Assembly (NCBI GenBank): GCA_904420155.1
Contig: CAJFUH010000007.1
Location: forward strand, 1 to 5,426
Direction: 5' to 3'
DNA length: 5,426 nucleotides
Source of the DNA: an uncultured Clostridia bacterium
Lineage (GTDB): Bacteria > Bacillota > Clostridia > Oscillospirales > Acutalibacteraceae
Shown: positions 1-5,385 of the stretch, one piece after another
Position numbering within the stretch: position 1 is the stretch's first letter
Layout of the letters: every line of letters begins with the position of its first letter
Notes under the pieces: generated by a model
What the model was told of the DNA's origin: nothing
What the model saw: only the letters and a program-made list of their open reading frames with translations
Database searches by the model: none
Position numbers and translations under genes: made by a program

Positions 1-224
1 AATCTTGAGGATTTCGCCCATTGCGATGGGCGAGGAAGGGCTCCGCCCCTCCACCCCGCCACCTTTGAAAAGGTGGACGAAACTTTTATGTTTCTTCGCG
101 GGCAGTCAGGTGCTTTTCAGGAAAAGCCCGGCGCGCGACGTGCCCCACCGCAGGTGGCGAAAACTTTCACGTCTCCTTTTATAAAAAGGTTTTTCTACAA
201 GCTGCGGTGATTGACAGAATCACC
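1..224. repeat. Hairpin-dense non-coding stretch, probable dispersed intergenic element
   Basis: No gene is supported here. The stretch holds a run of short, mostly perfect inverted repeats: 15-21/26-32 (CGCCCAT/ATGGGCG), 38-41/45-48, 59-65/70-76 (CCACCTT/AAGGTGG), 79-83/90-94 (GAAAC/GTTTC), 112-117/122-127 (GCTTTT/AAAAGC), 137-142/168-173 (GACGTG/CACGTC) enclosing 145-149/153-157 (CCACC/GGTGG), 175-180/184-189, and 206-212/218-224 (GGTGATT/AATCACC). Two of them are related modules in which a CCACC...GGTGG stem is followed by a CGAAA-CTTT string (59-87 and 145-167). The GC-rich parts resemble repeated intergenic sequence I remember from Oscillospiraceae genomes; that is memory, not a search. 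It could instead be a structured RNA. The left edge is cut by the window, so the true extent is unknown. Confidence 0.55.
175..194 (+). terminator. Terminator-like hairpin with T tract
   Basis: CCTTTT (175-180) pairs perfectly with AAAAGG (184-189) across an ATA loop, and TTTTT follows at 190-194. This is the layout of an intrinsic terminator on the plus strand, although the stem is AT-rich and short. It could end a transcript entering from the left of the window, or transcription of the hairpin array itself. Confidence 0.4.
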
Positions 225-283
225 AGCAATAATATGGAAAAAACAAACAGTTGATGTGGAAACAAAAGATGTCGTGCCATTGG

Positions 284-604
284 TCAGAAAAACAGCCCGA
301 AAAGAAACATCCCCAAGGGAAAAAGAAAAGGGTAGAAAAGGATGTGGGGGAGAAGTTCCCATAGGGAAGCAATGGAAGGGAAAGCAAAGCCTTTCCGGCA
401 AAAGGCCTCATTTCCATCCAAGGGAAAGCGGATACAATTCATCAGCAGGAAGACAAGGCCGATGGAAATAAGCACCAACAGGATATCAAAAAATAGGTTT
501 CCCATCTTTGCGGATTTCCCCAGGGGAGAGGGCTGTCTGGCGCCGCAGGCGTCGCAGACAGGAGCGCCTTCTTTCAGTTGTTTCCCACAGTTGACACAAA
601 ACAT
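284..604 (-). CDS. Small zinc-ribbon membrane protein, function unknown
   Basis: A 106-residue protein. An N-terminal zinc ribbon is plain: Cys3, Cys6, Cys17 and Cys20 form two CxxC knuckles around the sequence GKQLKEGAPV, the common zinc-ribbon fold found at the N-terminus of many small Gram-positive membrane proteins. A short linker follows, then a hydrophobic segment at about 36-58 and a second at about 84-106, so the protein is probably membrane-anchored with the ribbon in the cytoplasm (inferred). The Met at 604 is chosen over an in-frame ATG at 694 because it begins directly at the ribbon and has GAAGGG about 6 bases upstream; the longer start has a purine run with no spacing. The protein ends inside the second hydrophobic stretch, which is abrupt but possible. 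No clear promoter was found. It lies 252 bp downstream of the recombinase on the same strand and may be an independent gene. The specific function cannot be told from sequence. Confidence 0.72.
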   Translation of the reverse strand: MFCVNCGKQLKEGAPVCDACGARQPSPLGKSAKMGNLFFDILLVLISIGLVFLLMNCIRFPLDGNEAFCRKGFAFPSIASLWELLPHILFYPFLFPLGMFLFGLFF

Positions 605-719
605 ACAATACCCTTCTTTCCCCAGGGACGATGGGTCCTCCTCCGCCGTTTCTATGGGCCCCGGCCTTCTTTGAAAAAGGGGAGGAAAGGACATCCCCCT
701 TCCGTCCTGGAGGCAAAAT

Positions 720-748
720 CAGACAAAATTCTCCATCCGTGCTATAAT
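720..748 (+). promoter_or_regulatory. Possible plus-strand promoter antisense to the recombinase gene
   Basis: A perfect TATAAT (743-748) lies exactly 17 bases after CAGACA (720-725), which matches four of six -35 consensus bases. No plus-strand gene follows; transcription would run into the 3' end of the minus-strand recombinase. It may be a chance match or an antisense promoter. Confidence 0.3.
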
Positions 749-827
749 CCCCCATGGAACGATAGATGGGGCTAAAATAAGGAAAAAAGCCCGCCGGTAA
801 GAAATGATGTAAGACAGAAGTATTGGG

Positions 828-850
828 AAAAAAAGTCTACCTTTTTCCCC
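828..850 (-). terminator. Weak terminator candidate after the recombinase gene
   Basis: Read on the minus strand just past the recombinase stop, AAAAAG (846-841) can pair with CTTTTT (835-830) around a GTAGA loop, and the T tract extends to 828. The position is right for a terminator, but the stem is almost pure A-T and so weak. Confidence 0.33.
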
Positions 851-856
851 AGGATA

Positions 857-1462
857 TCAAAAATTTTTTATCCCCTGTTTTTTCGCCCATTGAAAGAAAG
901 TTTTGTGGGAGACCCCTAACACACGGGCGGCTTCCCTCCCGCTGATTTCTCCTGCTTCCCATTTCTGAAACAGGAAAGGGAACTGGGGTGGAATTTCCTT
1001 TCTCGGGCGGCCGAACCGGACGCCCCGGATCTGCGCGGCCCGGATCCCCTCTTTCTGCCGCCGCCGGATATTTTCCCGCTCTGTCTGCGCCACATAGGAC
1101 AGGATCTGCAATACCAGATCCGCGATAAACGTGCCGGTGAGGCCGTTTTCCCGCTTGCAGGTATTGAGGAGGGGCATATCCAGGATAGCGATATCCGCCC
1201 TTTTTTCCCGGGTGATAATTCGCCATTGTTCCAGAATTTCTTCGTAATTTCGTCCCATCCGGTCGATACTTTTCATGACAATCAAATCGTTTTCCCGCAG
1301 TTTCTTTAATAATTTCTGGTATTGCGGCCGGTTAAAATCTTTCCCGCTCTGCCTATCCACAAAGATATTCTGGGGCGGAACTTTGGCGTCCTGTAGCGCG
1401 AGCAGCTGGCGGTCGGTACATTGATCCTTGCTGCTCACCCTCACATATCCGTATACGTTCAT
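857..1462 (-). CDS. Small serine recombinase (resolvase/invertase family)
   Basis: A 201-residue site-specific recombinase that would cut and rejoin DNA through a phosphoserine link. The catalytic domain is intact: Arg8 and Ser10 in YVRVS, Gln19, Asp67 and Arg68 with Arg71 in the DRMGR motif, in positions that match the gamma-delta/Tn3 resolvase numbering almost exactly. The long E helix (about 125-147, AQTERENIRRRQKEGIRAAQ) leads into the GRPRK hinge, and a C-terminal helix-turn-helix covers about 172-194. Length fits the resolvase/Hin group (about 180-200), not the large serine integrases. The start is supported by AGGAG 8 bases upstream. A TACAAT -10 box lies at 1486-1491 on the minus strand. 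No transposase, terminal repeat or plasmid gene is nearby, so whether it acts as a resolvase, a DNA invertase or a remnant of a mobile element is not decided by the window. The fold and activity class are certain; the biological target is unknown. Confidence 0.93.
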   Translation of the reverse strand: MNVYGYVRVSSKDQCTDRQLLALQDAKVPPQNIFVDRQSGKDFNRPQYQKLLKKLRENDLIVMKSIDRMGRNYEEILEQWRIITREKRADIAILDMPLLNTCKRENGLTGTFIADLVLQILSYVAQTERENIRRRQKEGIRAAQIRGVRFGRPRKEIPPQFPFLFQKWEAGEISGREAARVLGVSHKTFFQWAKKQGIKNF

Positions 1463-1485
1463 GTGCTTTTCTCCTTTTTTCCTTT

Positions 1486-1491
1486 ATTGTA
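1486..1491 (-). promoter_or_regulatory. Candidate -10 box for the recombinase gene
   Basis: TACAAT on the minus strand, five of six consensus bases, sits 23 bases before the recombinase start codon, leaving room for the AGGAG site. No good -35 lies at the usual distance; the nearest is a TGATTT with 16-base spacing, and TTGCGT is 21 bases away, so activity may be weak or need an activator. Confidence 0.4.
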
Positions 1492-1562
1492 TCCAGACCC
1501 CAGAAGAAAATCACGCAAAAAGGAAGCGGCCGTTTCATCCCGCGCCTTTCCCGCCCCATAAG

Positions 1563-1606
1563 CAAGCGGCCCGGGATGGGAAAATCCCACCCTCGGGCCG
1601 CGCTTG
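1563..1606 (-). terminator. Large GC-rich hairpin after the fumarase operon
   Basis: CAAGC-GGCCCG (1563-1573) pairs with CGGGCC-GCGCTTG (1594-1606) with a two-base bulge, and an inner TGGGA/TCCCA stem (1577-1581/1585-1589) caps it around an AAA loop. It begins 18 bp past the beta-subunit stop, the expected place for an operon terminator. Neither strand has a proper T tract after it, so it may act as a mRNA 3'-end stabiliser or as a poor terminator. It also separates the fumarase unit from the recombinase. Confidence 0.45.
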
Positions 1607-1624
1607 TTCTTGCCTAATCAAAAA

Positions 1625-2170
1625 TTATTTCCGATATTTAAGGGGTTCGCTTTCATAGAGGTTTCCCCCGTGGCAGTCCACCACCACAATGGCGGGGAAA
1701 TCCTCTACCCGGTAGCGGCGCACCGCTTCGGTCCCCAGATCTTCATAGCACAGCAGGGATTCCTCCTTGATGCTGCGGGCGATCAACGCGGCGGCCCCGC
1801 CGATTGCGGCGAAATAGACCGCATGGTTGCGCTGGATGGCCTCCACCACCTCCGGGGAACGGGCCCCTTTTCCAATCATCCCCTTCATGCCCAGGTCCAA
1901 AAGGGCGGGGGTATAGGCGTCCATGCGGTAGCTGGAGGTGGGGCCGGCCGGTCCCACCGCATGCCCCGGTTTGGCGGGGGCCGGTCCCACATAATAAATC
2001 ACCTGACCGTTTAAATCCACGGGAAGGGGCTTTCCCTGTTCCAGCAGCTCAAAAAAACGCTTGTGGGCGGCGTCGCGGCCGGTGAGCAAATCGCCGGAAA
2101 TCAAAACGCTGTCCCCCGCATGGAGGGATTCGATGGTTTCGTCCGTTAAAGGGAGGGTGATCTGTTTCAT
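1625..2170 (-). CDS. fumB: Class I (Fe-S) fumarate hydratase, beta subunit
   Basis: A 181-residue subunit corresponding to the C-terminal domain of class I fumarases. Together with the alpha subunit it would catalyse reversible hydration of fumarate to L-malate in the cytoplasm. Family motifs are in order: SGDLLTGRDAAHKR (25-38), YYVGPAPAKPG (59-69), GPTSSYRMD (76-84), GMKGMIGKG (94-102), and VDCHGGNLYE (164-173) near the end. The length is normal for the split form. The start has AGGAG upstream, but at an unusually long 13 bases. The alpha gene lies 72 bp upstream on the same strand, which is the usual alpha-beta order. The L-tartrate dehydratase beta subunit TtdB belongs to the same family and cannot be excluded by sequence alone; fumarase is more likely given no tartrate genes nearby. 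The symbol follows split-subunit usage and does not mean the E. coli single-chain FumB. Confidence 0.93.
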   Translation of the reverse strand: MKQITLPLTDETIESLHAGDSVLISGDLLTGRDAAHKRFFELLEQGKPLPVDLNGQVIYYVGPAPAKPGHAVGPAGPTSSYRMDAYTPALLDLGMKGMIGKGARSPEVVEAIQRNHAVYFAAIGGAAALIARSIKEESLLCYEDLGTEAVRRYRVEDFPAIVVVDCHGGNLYESEPLKYRK

Positions 2171-2242
2171 GGTATTGTATACGCTCCTGTCTATATGTTG
2201 CTCGTAGAAAAAAGCAAAAGGAAATGATGCCGTTCTTTTTTG

Positions 2243-3094
2243 TTATATGGTGGCGCTTTTGTGCCGCGCAGCGTGGCAGCAGATGTTGACGGCCACCGGC
2301 ATTCCGGCGATGTGGGTGGGATAAGTCTCAATATTCACTCCCAGCGCGGTGGTATTGCCCCCCAAGCCCGCAGGGCCAAACCCCATTTCATTGATCCTTT
2401 CCAACAATTCCTCTTCCAGGGCGGCGTAACGCCGGTCGGGATTGCGGGTATCAATAGAACGCAGGGTGGCTTTTTTCGCCAATTGGGCGGCTTTATCAAA
2501 GGTGCCCCCAATCCCTACCCCCACGACAATGGGCGGGCAGGGGTTGGGGCCCGCCTTTCGTACGGTGTCCAGGATAAAATCTTTGACCCCTTCCATCCCA
2601 TAAGAAGGGGTAAGCATGCGGATAGCGGACATGTTTTCACTGCCAAACCCTTTGCCGCCGGCCAAAATCGAGATAGTATTGCCCGGAACAATATCGGTAT
2701 ACACCACGGCGGGGGTGTTATCCCCGGTATTCACCCGGTCGATGACCGGGTCGGAAACCACGGACTTGCGCAAATAGCCCTCCCGGTAGGCGCGGCGCAC
2801 GCCCTCTTCCACCGCCTCCGGAAAGCTTCCCCCATCGATCACCACATGGTCGCCGTATTCGATGAAGAGGACGGCCATCCCGGTATCCTGACAGATGGGG
2901 ATCTGTTCCTCCTTGGCGATGCGGTTATTTTCCATCAGCTGCGCCAGGACTTCCCTCCCTACCGGGGATTCCTCCTTTTGCCTGGCCGCCTCCAAAGCGT
3001 TGGAAATATCACAGCCGATTTCATAATTACATTCCATCAATAATTTCGCCACCGTATCGGTTACGGTGGCGGCGGATATTTTTCTGATTTCCAT
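2243..3094 (-). CDS. fumA: Class I (Fe-S) fumarate hydratase, alpha subunit
   Basis: A 283-residue catalytic subunit that should carry an oxygen-sensitive [4Fe-4S] cluster, fitting an anaerobe. Three cluster-ligand candidates stand in family motifs: Cys68 in PICQDTG, Cys186 in GPNPCPP, and Cys273 in ICCHAARH (Cys272 is next to it). Other family landmarks are VNTGDNTP (121-128), GGKGFGSENMS (146-156), VGVGIGG (191-197) and GLGGNTTALGV (243-253). Length is normal for the split alpha subunit, and the N-terminus MEIRKIS matches the usual start. GGAGG lies 13 bases before the ATG, longer than usual, with no in-frame alternative start in between. It is the first gene of the fumarase operon, with its own promoter at 3136-3164. 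Tartrate dehydratase TtdA is a paralogous alternative. Role: reversible malate/fumarate conversion, in fermenters often the reductive branch from oxaloacetate or aspartate towards succinate (inferred). Confidence 0.94.
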   Translation of the reverse strand: MEIRKISAATVTDTVAKLLMECNYEIGCDISNALEAARQKEESPVGREVLAQLMENNRIAKEEQIPICQDTGMAVLFIEYGDHVVIDGGSFPEAVEEGVRRAYREGYLRKSVVSDPVIDRVNTGDNTPAVVYTDIVPGNTISILAGGKGFGSENMSAIRMLTPSYGMEGVKDFILDTVRKAGPNPCPPIVVGVGIGGTFDKAAQLAKKATLRSIDTRNPDRRYAALEEELLERINEMGFGPAGLGGNTTALGVNIETYPTHIAGMPVAVNICCHAARHKSATI

Positions 3095-3135
3095 GATATG
3101 CTGCTGGCCTCCGTTTTTCCATAATCCATAACGCT

Positions 3136-3164
3136 ATTATAGGGGATTCCCGCGGTAATTTCAA
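3136..3164 (-). promoter_or_regulatory. Promoter of the fumarase operon
   Basis: On the minus strand TTGAAA (3164-3159, five of six bases) is followed after exactly 17 bases by a perfect TATAAT (3141-3136). The predicted start of transcription is near 3129, giving a leader of about 35 bases before fumA. The -35 box begins only six bases past the yqxD stop codon, and no terminator separates them, so read-through from hemW-yqxD is also possible. A small inverted repeat ATAAT-N10-ATTAT (3121-3140) overlaps the -10 box and could be an operator, though it is weak evidence. Confidence 0.75.
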
Positions 3165-3170
3165 GGAGCG

Positions 3171-3626
3171 CTAACAAGGCCCCTGCCCTCCCAGCCCTGC
3201 CAAGATACACCGGCGCAACGTCTTTTGAAAGCGTTCATTTTCTTGAGGCTTCCGTTTGGAAGGGCCTTTCGTCCGGCCGCCGGCCCGCCGTATCTCCCGG
3301 GAAACATGCCGGGCTGACAGCAATGCGTCAATATTGCGGTCGTCATAGACAAACCCGTTCTGATGAATGGGTACGGCCCGGCGCGCCAGGCACATGGCCG
3401 CCAGCCCATAGTCTTGGGTGATGACCAAATCCCCGGCGCAGAGCAGGTTGACCAGGGTGAAGTCCACGCTGTCCGCCCCTTTGGAAACCGTGATAGTACG
3501 CGCCCCTTCCCGCTGGATCCAATGGGAGGTATCGCATAGGATCACGGTTTCTATGTGATACCGGGCGGCCTCCTGTACCGTGATATCCACCACAGGGCAG
3601 CCGTCGGCGTCAATTAAGATTTTCAT
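3171..3626 (-). CDS. yqxD: YqxD/YaiI family protein (UPF0178, PIN/NYN-like fold)
   Basis: A 151-residue protein of a widespread conserved family of unknown function (DUF188, UPF0178). Signature segments are the N-terminal LIDADGCPV (4-12) with acidic Asp6 and Asp8, DTSHW (32-36), SKGADSVDFTLVN (48-60), GDLVITQDYGLA (65-76), and GGRTKGPSKR (116-125) with the following QENERFQKTLRR. The arrangement of conserved aspartates (6, 8, 52, 55, 66, 72) is like PIN/NYN nucleases, so an RNA- or DNA-acting nuclease is suspected for the family, unproven. Length is typical (about 150). Start supported by AGGAGG 8 bases upstream. It follows hemW by 32 bp on the same strand and is probably cotranscribed; the pairing gives no firm functional link. 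Confidence 0.92.
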   Translation of the reverse strand: MKILIDADGCPVVDITVQEAARYHIETVILCDTSHWIQREGARTITVSKGADSVDFTLVNLLCAGDLVITQDYGLAAMCLARRAVPIHQNGFVYDDRNIDALLSARHVSREIRRAGGRTKGPSKRKPQENERFQKTLRRCILAGLGGQGPC

Positions 3627-3658
3627 GGTATGCGCCCTCCTCTTCTAACCATCGCCGC

Positions 3659-4768
3659 TTATTCATCGCCCAAAAGGATTTCCGCAATCAAGGGGTTGGA
3701 GAGCAGAAAGCCCTGCAAAGTGAGCCGGATCCCGGTCGGGTCGCACTCCGTCAGGCCGTGGCGCTGATACCGCGCGGCGCGTTCCCGGTAAGCGGAGGGG
3801 ATCGGATGCCCGAATTTTGCTTGATACTGGTCCTCCCGCAGCCCTTCGGTGAGGCGCAGGCGCAGCATGGCGTATTCCTCCTCGCCTCCTCCAGGCCCTT
3901 CTTCCCGGTATTGGGGATCCTGTAAAAAAGCGTCCAGATCCCGGGGACAATCAAACCGTTTTCCCTGAAAAAAGGAATGGGCGGAAGGGCCGATTCCCAA
4001 ATATTCTTCCCCGTTCCAGTATTTGAGATTGTGCCGGCTCTCCCGACCCGGATGTGCAAAATTAGAGATTTCATACTGCCGGTATCCGGCCTGGGCCAGC
4101 AGGGAGCAGGCAGACAAATACAGGTCGGCTTGGCCGTCCTCATCCATCAGGCAAAGGGTTTCCTTTTGCCGGTAGAAAGGGGTCCCTTCCTCGATCTTTA
4201 ACAGATAAGCGGAAATATGTTCCACCGCGCATTGGGTGCAAAATTGGATCGACTGGGCAAGGCTCTCCGGGGTTTGCCCAGGCACTGCCAGCATCAGATC
4301 CAGGGAAAGGTTGTCAATCCCGGCCTGTCGGGCCCGCTCTATGGTACGGGCGGCGTCCTCGGCGCTGTGCCTCCGCCCCAGGCGGCGTAATTCCTCCTCT
4401 ACAGCGGATTGCAGCCCTATTGAAAGGCGGTTCACTCCAAAGGAACGCAGGGCGGAAAAGTCCAACCCTTTCCCCCTGGTTGGATTTACCTCCACCGTGA
4501 TTTCCGGGTCACACAGGGAGAAAGACCGCGCCGCTTCCCGGAGGATAACGGCCAGCCTTTGTTCCCCCAATAAGCTGGGCGTTCCCCCGCCAAAATACAG
4601 GGTATCCGCGCGGGGACGCCCCATACGCCGGCCCCAGGCGGCCAACTCCCGGCATACCTGATGGGTATAGGCGTCCATAGAAGAAGCATCCACAGACAAG
4701 GAATAAAAATCACAGTAGGGGCATTTCCCGTCGCAAAAAGGTACATGGATGTATAATCCCAGCGCCAT
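3659..4768 (-). CDS. hemW: HemW, radical SAM heme chaperone (HemN-like)
   Basis: A 369-residue radical-SAM protein (E. coli HemW is about 378). The cluster motif is Cys12-x3-Cys16-x2-Cys19 followed by Asp-Phe; residue 21 is Phe, where true coproporphyrinogen dehydrogenase HemN has a fourth Cys, so this is HemW and not HemN. Further landmarks: FGGGTPS (59-65), EVNP (93-96), GVNRLSIGLQS (111-121), LGRRH (130-134), AVPGQT (161-166), SAYLLKIEEGTPF, YEISNFA, and HNLKYWNGEEYLGIGPSAHS, with the HemW C-terminal domain ending in SNPLIAEIL. HemW binds heme and inserts it into client proteins; it is often misannotated as oxygen-independent coproporphyrinogen oxidase. Start supported by AAAGGAG 9 bases upstream. 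It heads a unit with yqxD and is divergent from the 95-residue gene. The common lepA-hemW-hrcA arrangement of many Firmicutes is not seen here. Confidence 0.95.
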   Translation of the reverse strand: MALGLYIHVPFCDGKCPYCDFYSLSVDASSMDAYTHQVCRELAAWGRRMGRPRADTLYFGGGTPSLLGEQRLAVILREAARSFSLCDPEITVEVNPTRGKGLDFSALRSFGVNRLSIGLQSAVEEELRRLGRRHSAEDAARTIERARQAGIDNLSLDLMLAVPGQTPESLAQSIQFCTQCAVEHISAYLLKIEEGTPFYRQKETLCLMDEDGQADLYLSACSLLAQAGYRQYEISNFAHPGRESRHNLKYWNGEEYLGIGPSAHSFFQGKRFDCPRDLDAFLQDPQYREEGPGGGEEEYAMLRLRLTEGLREDQYQAKFGHPIPSAYRERAARYQRHGLTECDPTGIRLTLQGFLLSNPLIAEILLGDE

Positions 4769-4799
4769 CTCCGCAGGCTCCTTTCCAACATTTTATTTT

Positions 4800-4828
4800 A
4801 TTGTACCATCGCTTCAGATTTTGTACAA
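4800..4828 (-). promoter_or_regulatory. Promoter of hemW-yqxD, within a symmetrical dyad
   Basis: On the minus strand TTGTAC (4828-4823) is followed after 17 bases by TACAAT (4805-4800), and TGG stands directly before the -10, making an extended -10 box. The -35 is poor (three of six). The same bases form a perfect inverted repeat ATTGTAC-N16-GTACAAT (4800-4829), so the plus strand has an identical TTGTAC-17-TACAAT arrangement (4801-4829). The leader to hemW would be about 25 bases. Confidence 0.55.
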
Positions 4829-4856
4829 TGGGAAGAAATCGGGGAAAACTTCCGCG

Positions 4857-4919
4857 AAGATTCTTTCGCATTACGATTTTATCGTCTTTTTTGCTCCCTT
4901 GCCAGAAAAAGATTCTTTC
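4857..4919. repeat. Pair of 11-bp direct repeats in the divergent promoter region
   Basis: AAGATTCTTTC occurs at 4857-4867 and again at 4909-4919, 52 bp apart start to start, about five helical turns. The second copy lies between the -35 and -10 boxes of the plus-strand promoter. The spacing on one helix face would suit a regulator binding two sites and looping DNA, but chance cannot be excluded in such an AT-rich region. Confidence 0.4.
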
Positions 4920-4927
4920 CGTAGAAT
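4899..4927 (+). promoter_or_regulatory. Promoter of the 95-residue gene
   Basis: TTGCCA (4899-4904, five of six) and TAGAAT (4922-4927, five of six) are separated by exactly 17 bases. The predicted transcript starts near 4934, giving a leader of about 25 bases that contains the ribosome binding site GGGAGG at 4946-4951. An 11-base sequence AAGATTCTTTC lies in the spacer (4909-4919) and is repeated upstream at 4857-4867. Confidence 0.68.
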
Positions 4928-4959
4928 AAAATAAAAGCAACCAAAGGGAGGTCATTGGA

Positions 4960-5247
4960 ATGAAATGGGTTCCATCCGTGGTTCCAGAACATCCTCAGCA
5001 GACAAATGGGGATCCTCTGGATCAAGCGGCCTATGAAGAATTAAAGGAAGAACTGACGGCGCTGCTCCAGGGAAAAGAGAAAGAGTTGTTTCTCCGGTTT
5101 TTACAGAGCGCAGAAGCCCAACGGCTCCAATATGGAGAACAACAATACCGACAGGGATCGCAGGATACGGCCCAGGCCATCTTGGAAGATCTGGAAGGCT
5201 GCCTGGGCCTTTCTGACGAGGCCGGCCGTCCCAGGCGGCTGATCTGA
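4960..5247 (+). CDS. Small helical acidic protein, function unknown
   Basis: A 95-residue protein I do not recognise with confidence. The first 18 residues are Pro/Gln-rich and probably disordered; residues about 20-80 are predicted to be almost wholly helical and charged (YEELKEELTALLQGKEKELF, then LQYGEQQYRQGSQDTAQAIL). No signal peptide, membrane segment or metal motif is present, and there is one Cys (81). The pattern of an EQ-Y-QG element followed by a short helix near the end reminds me of small clostridial proteins such as the DUF6809 type, from memory and unverified. The start is well supported by GGGAGG 8 bases upstream and a good promoter. It is transcribed alone, divergently from hemW, so its neighbours give no functional clue. 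An overlapping minus-strand reading frame is rejected. Confidence 0.75.
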   Translation: MKWVPSVVPEHPQQTNGDPLDQAAYEELKEELTALLQGKEKELFLRFLQSAEAQRLQYGEQQYRQGSQDTAQAILEDLEGCLGLSDEAGRPRRLI

Positions 5248-5306
5248 CTTGCTGTAAGGAAGAACAGGCGGTTCCTGGATCATCGGGCCGTATTTGCTTT
5301 TCTTCT

Positions 5307-5331
5307 GCCTTTGAGGCCGGCGTTTTTTATT
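5307..5331 (+). terminator. Possible terminator after the 95-residue gene
   Basis: A short GCCT-TTG-AGGC hairpin (5307-5317) and the GC-rich CGGCG are followed by TTTTTT (5323-5328) and ATT. The position, about 60 bp past the stop and before the next promoter, fits a terminator, but the stem is only four pairs. Confidence 0.35.
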
Positions 5332-5359
5332 TGCTAAACGAAATTTGCCGTGATAGGAT
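5331..5359 (+). promoter_or_regulatory. Candidate promoter for the gene at the right edge
   Basis: TTGCTA (5331-5336) and TAGGAT (5354-5359) are 17 bases apart, and TGA at 5351-5353 gives an extended -10 (TGnTAGGAT). Each box matches four of six bases. The predicted start near 5366 lies 20 bases before the ATG at 5386. Confidence 0.42.
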
Positions 5360-5385
5360 GTAAGCAGGGAAAATAGGAACATAAG

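Noticed and set aside
1..194. CRISPR array
   Set aside because: The repeats are different short inverted repeats, not identical direct repeats with regular spacers, and no cas gene is present.
211..235. Perfect TTGACA at 211-216 as a plus-strand promoter
   Set aside because: The only -10-like sequences (AATAAT, TAATAT) are 11-13 bases away, too close; TTGACA is explained by the loop of the 206-224 hairpin.
211..674. Plus-strand open frames at 211-471 and 342-674
   Set aside because: They lie opposite the zinc-ribbon gene, are basic and low in complexity, and lack motifs; the double CxxC pattern on the other strand is far stronger.
837..1226. Minus-strand frame overlapping the recombinase in another phase
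   Set aside because: It is fully inside the recombinase gene, whose catalytic residues and helix-turn-helix are intact in one frame, so no frameshift or second gene is needed.
2240..3043. A 267-codon plus-strand open frame opposite fumA
   Set aside because: It is the antisense shadow of a clearly conserved fumarase alpha subunit, has no ribosome binding site of note, and its translation shows no domain.
3659..4768. Annotation as coproporphyrinogen III oxidase HemN
   Set aside because: The fourth cysteine of HemN is replaced by Phe21 and the length and C-terminal motifs are those of HemW.
5101..5382. Minus-strand 93-codon open frame
   Set aside because: It overlaps the 95-residue plus-strand gene, which has a promoter and ideal ribosome site; the minus frame has neither.
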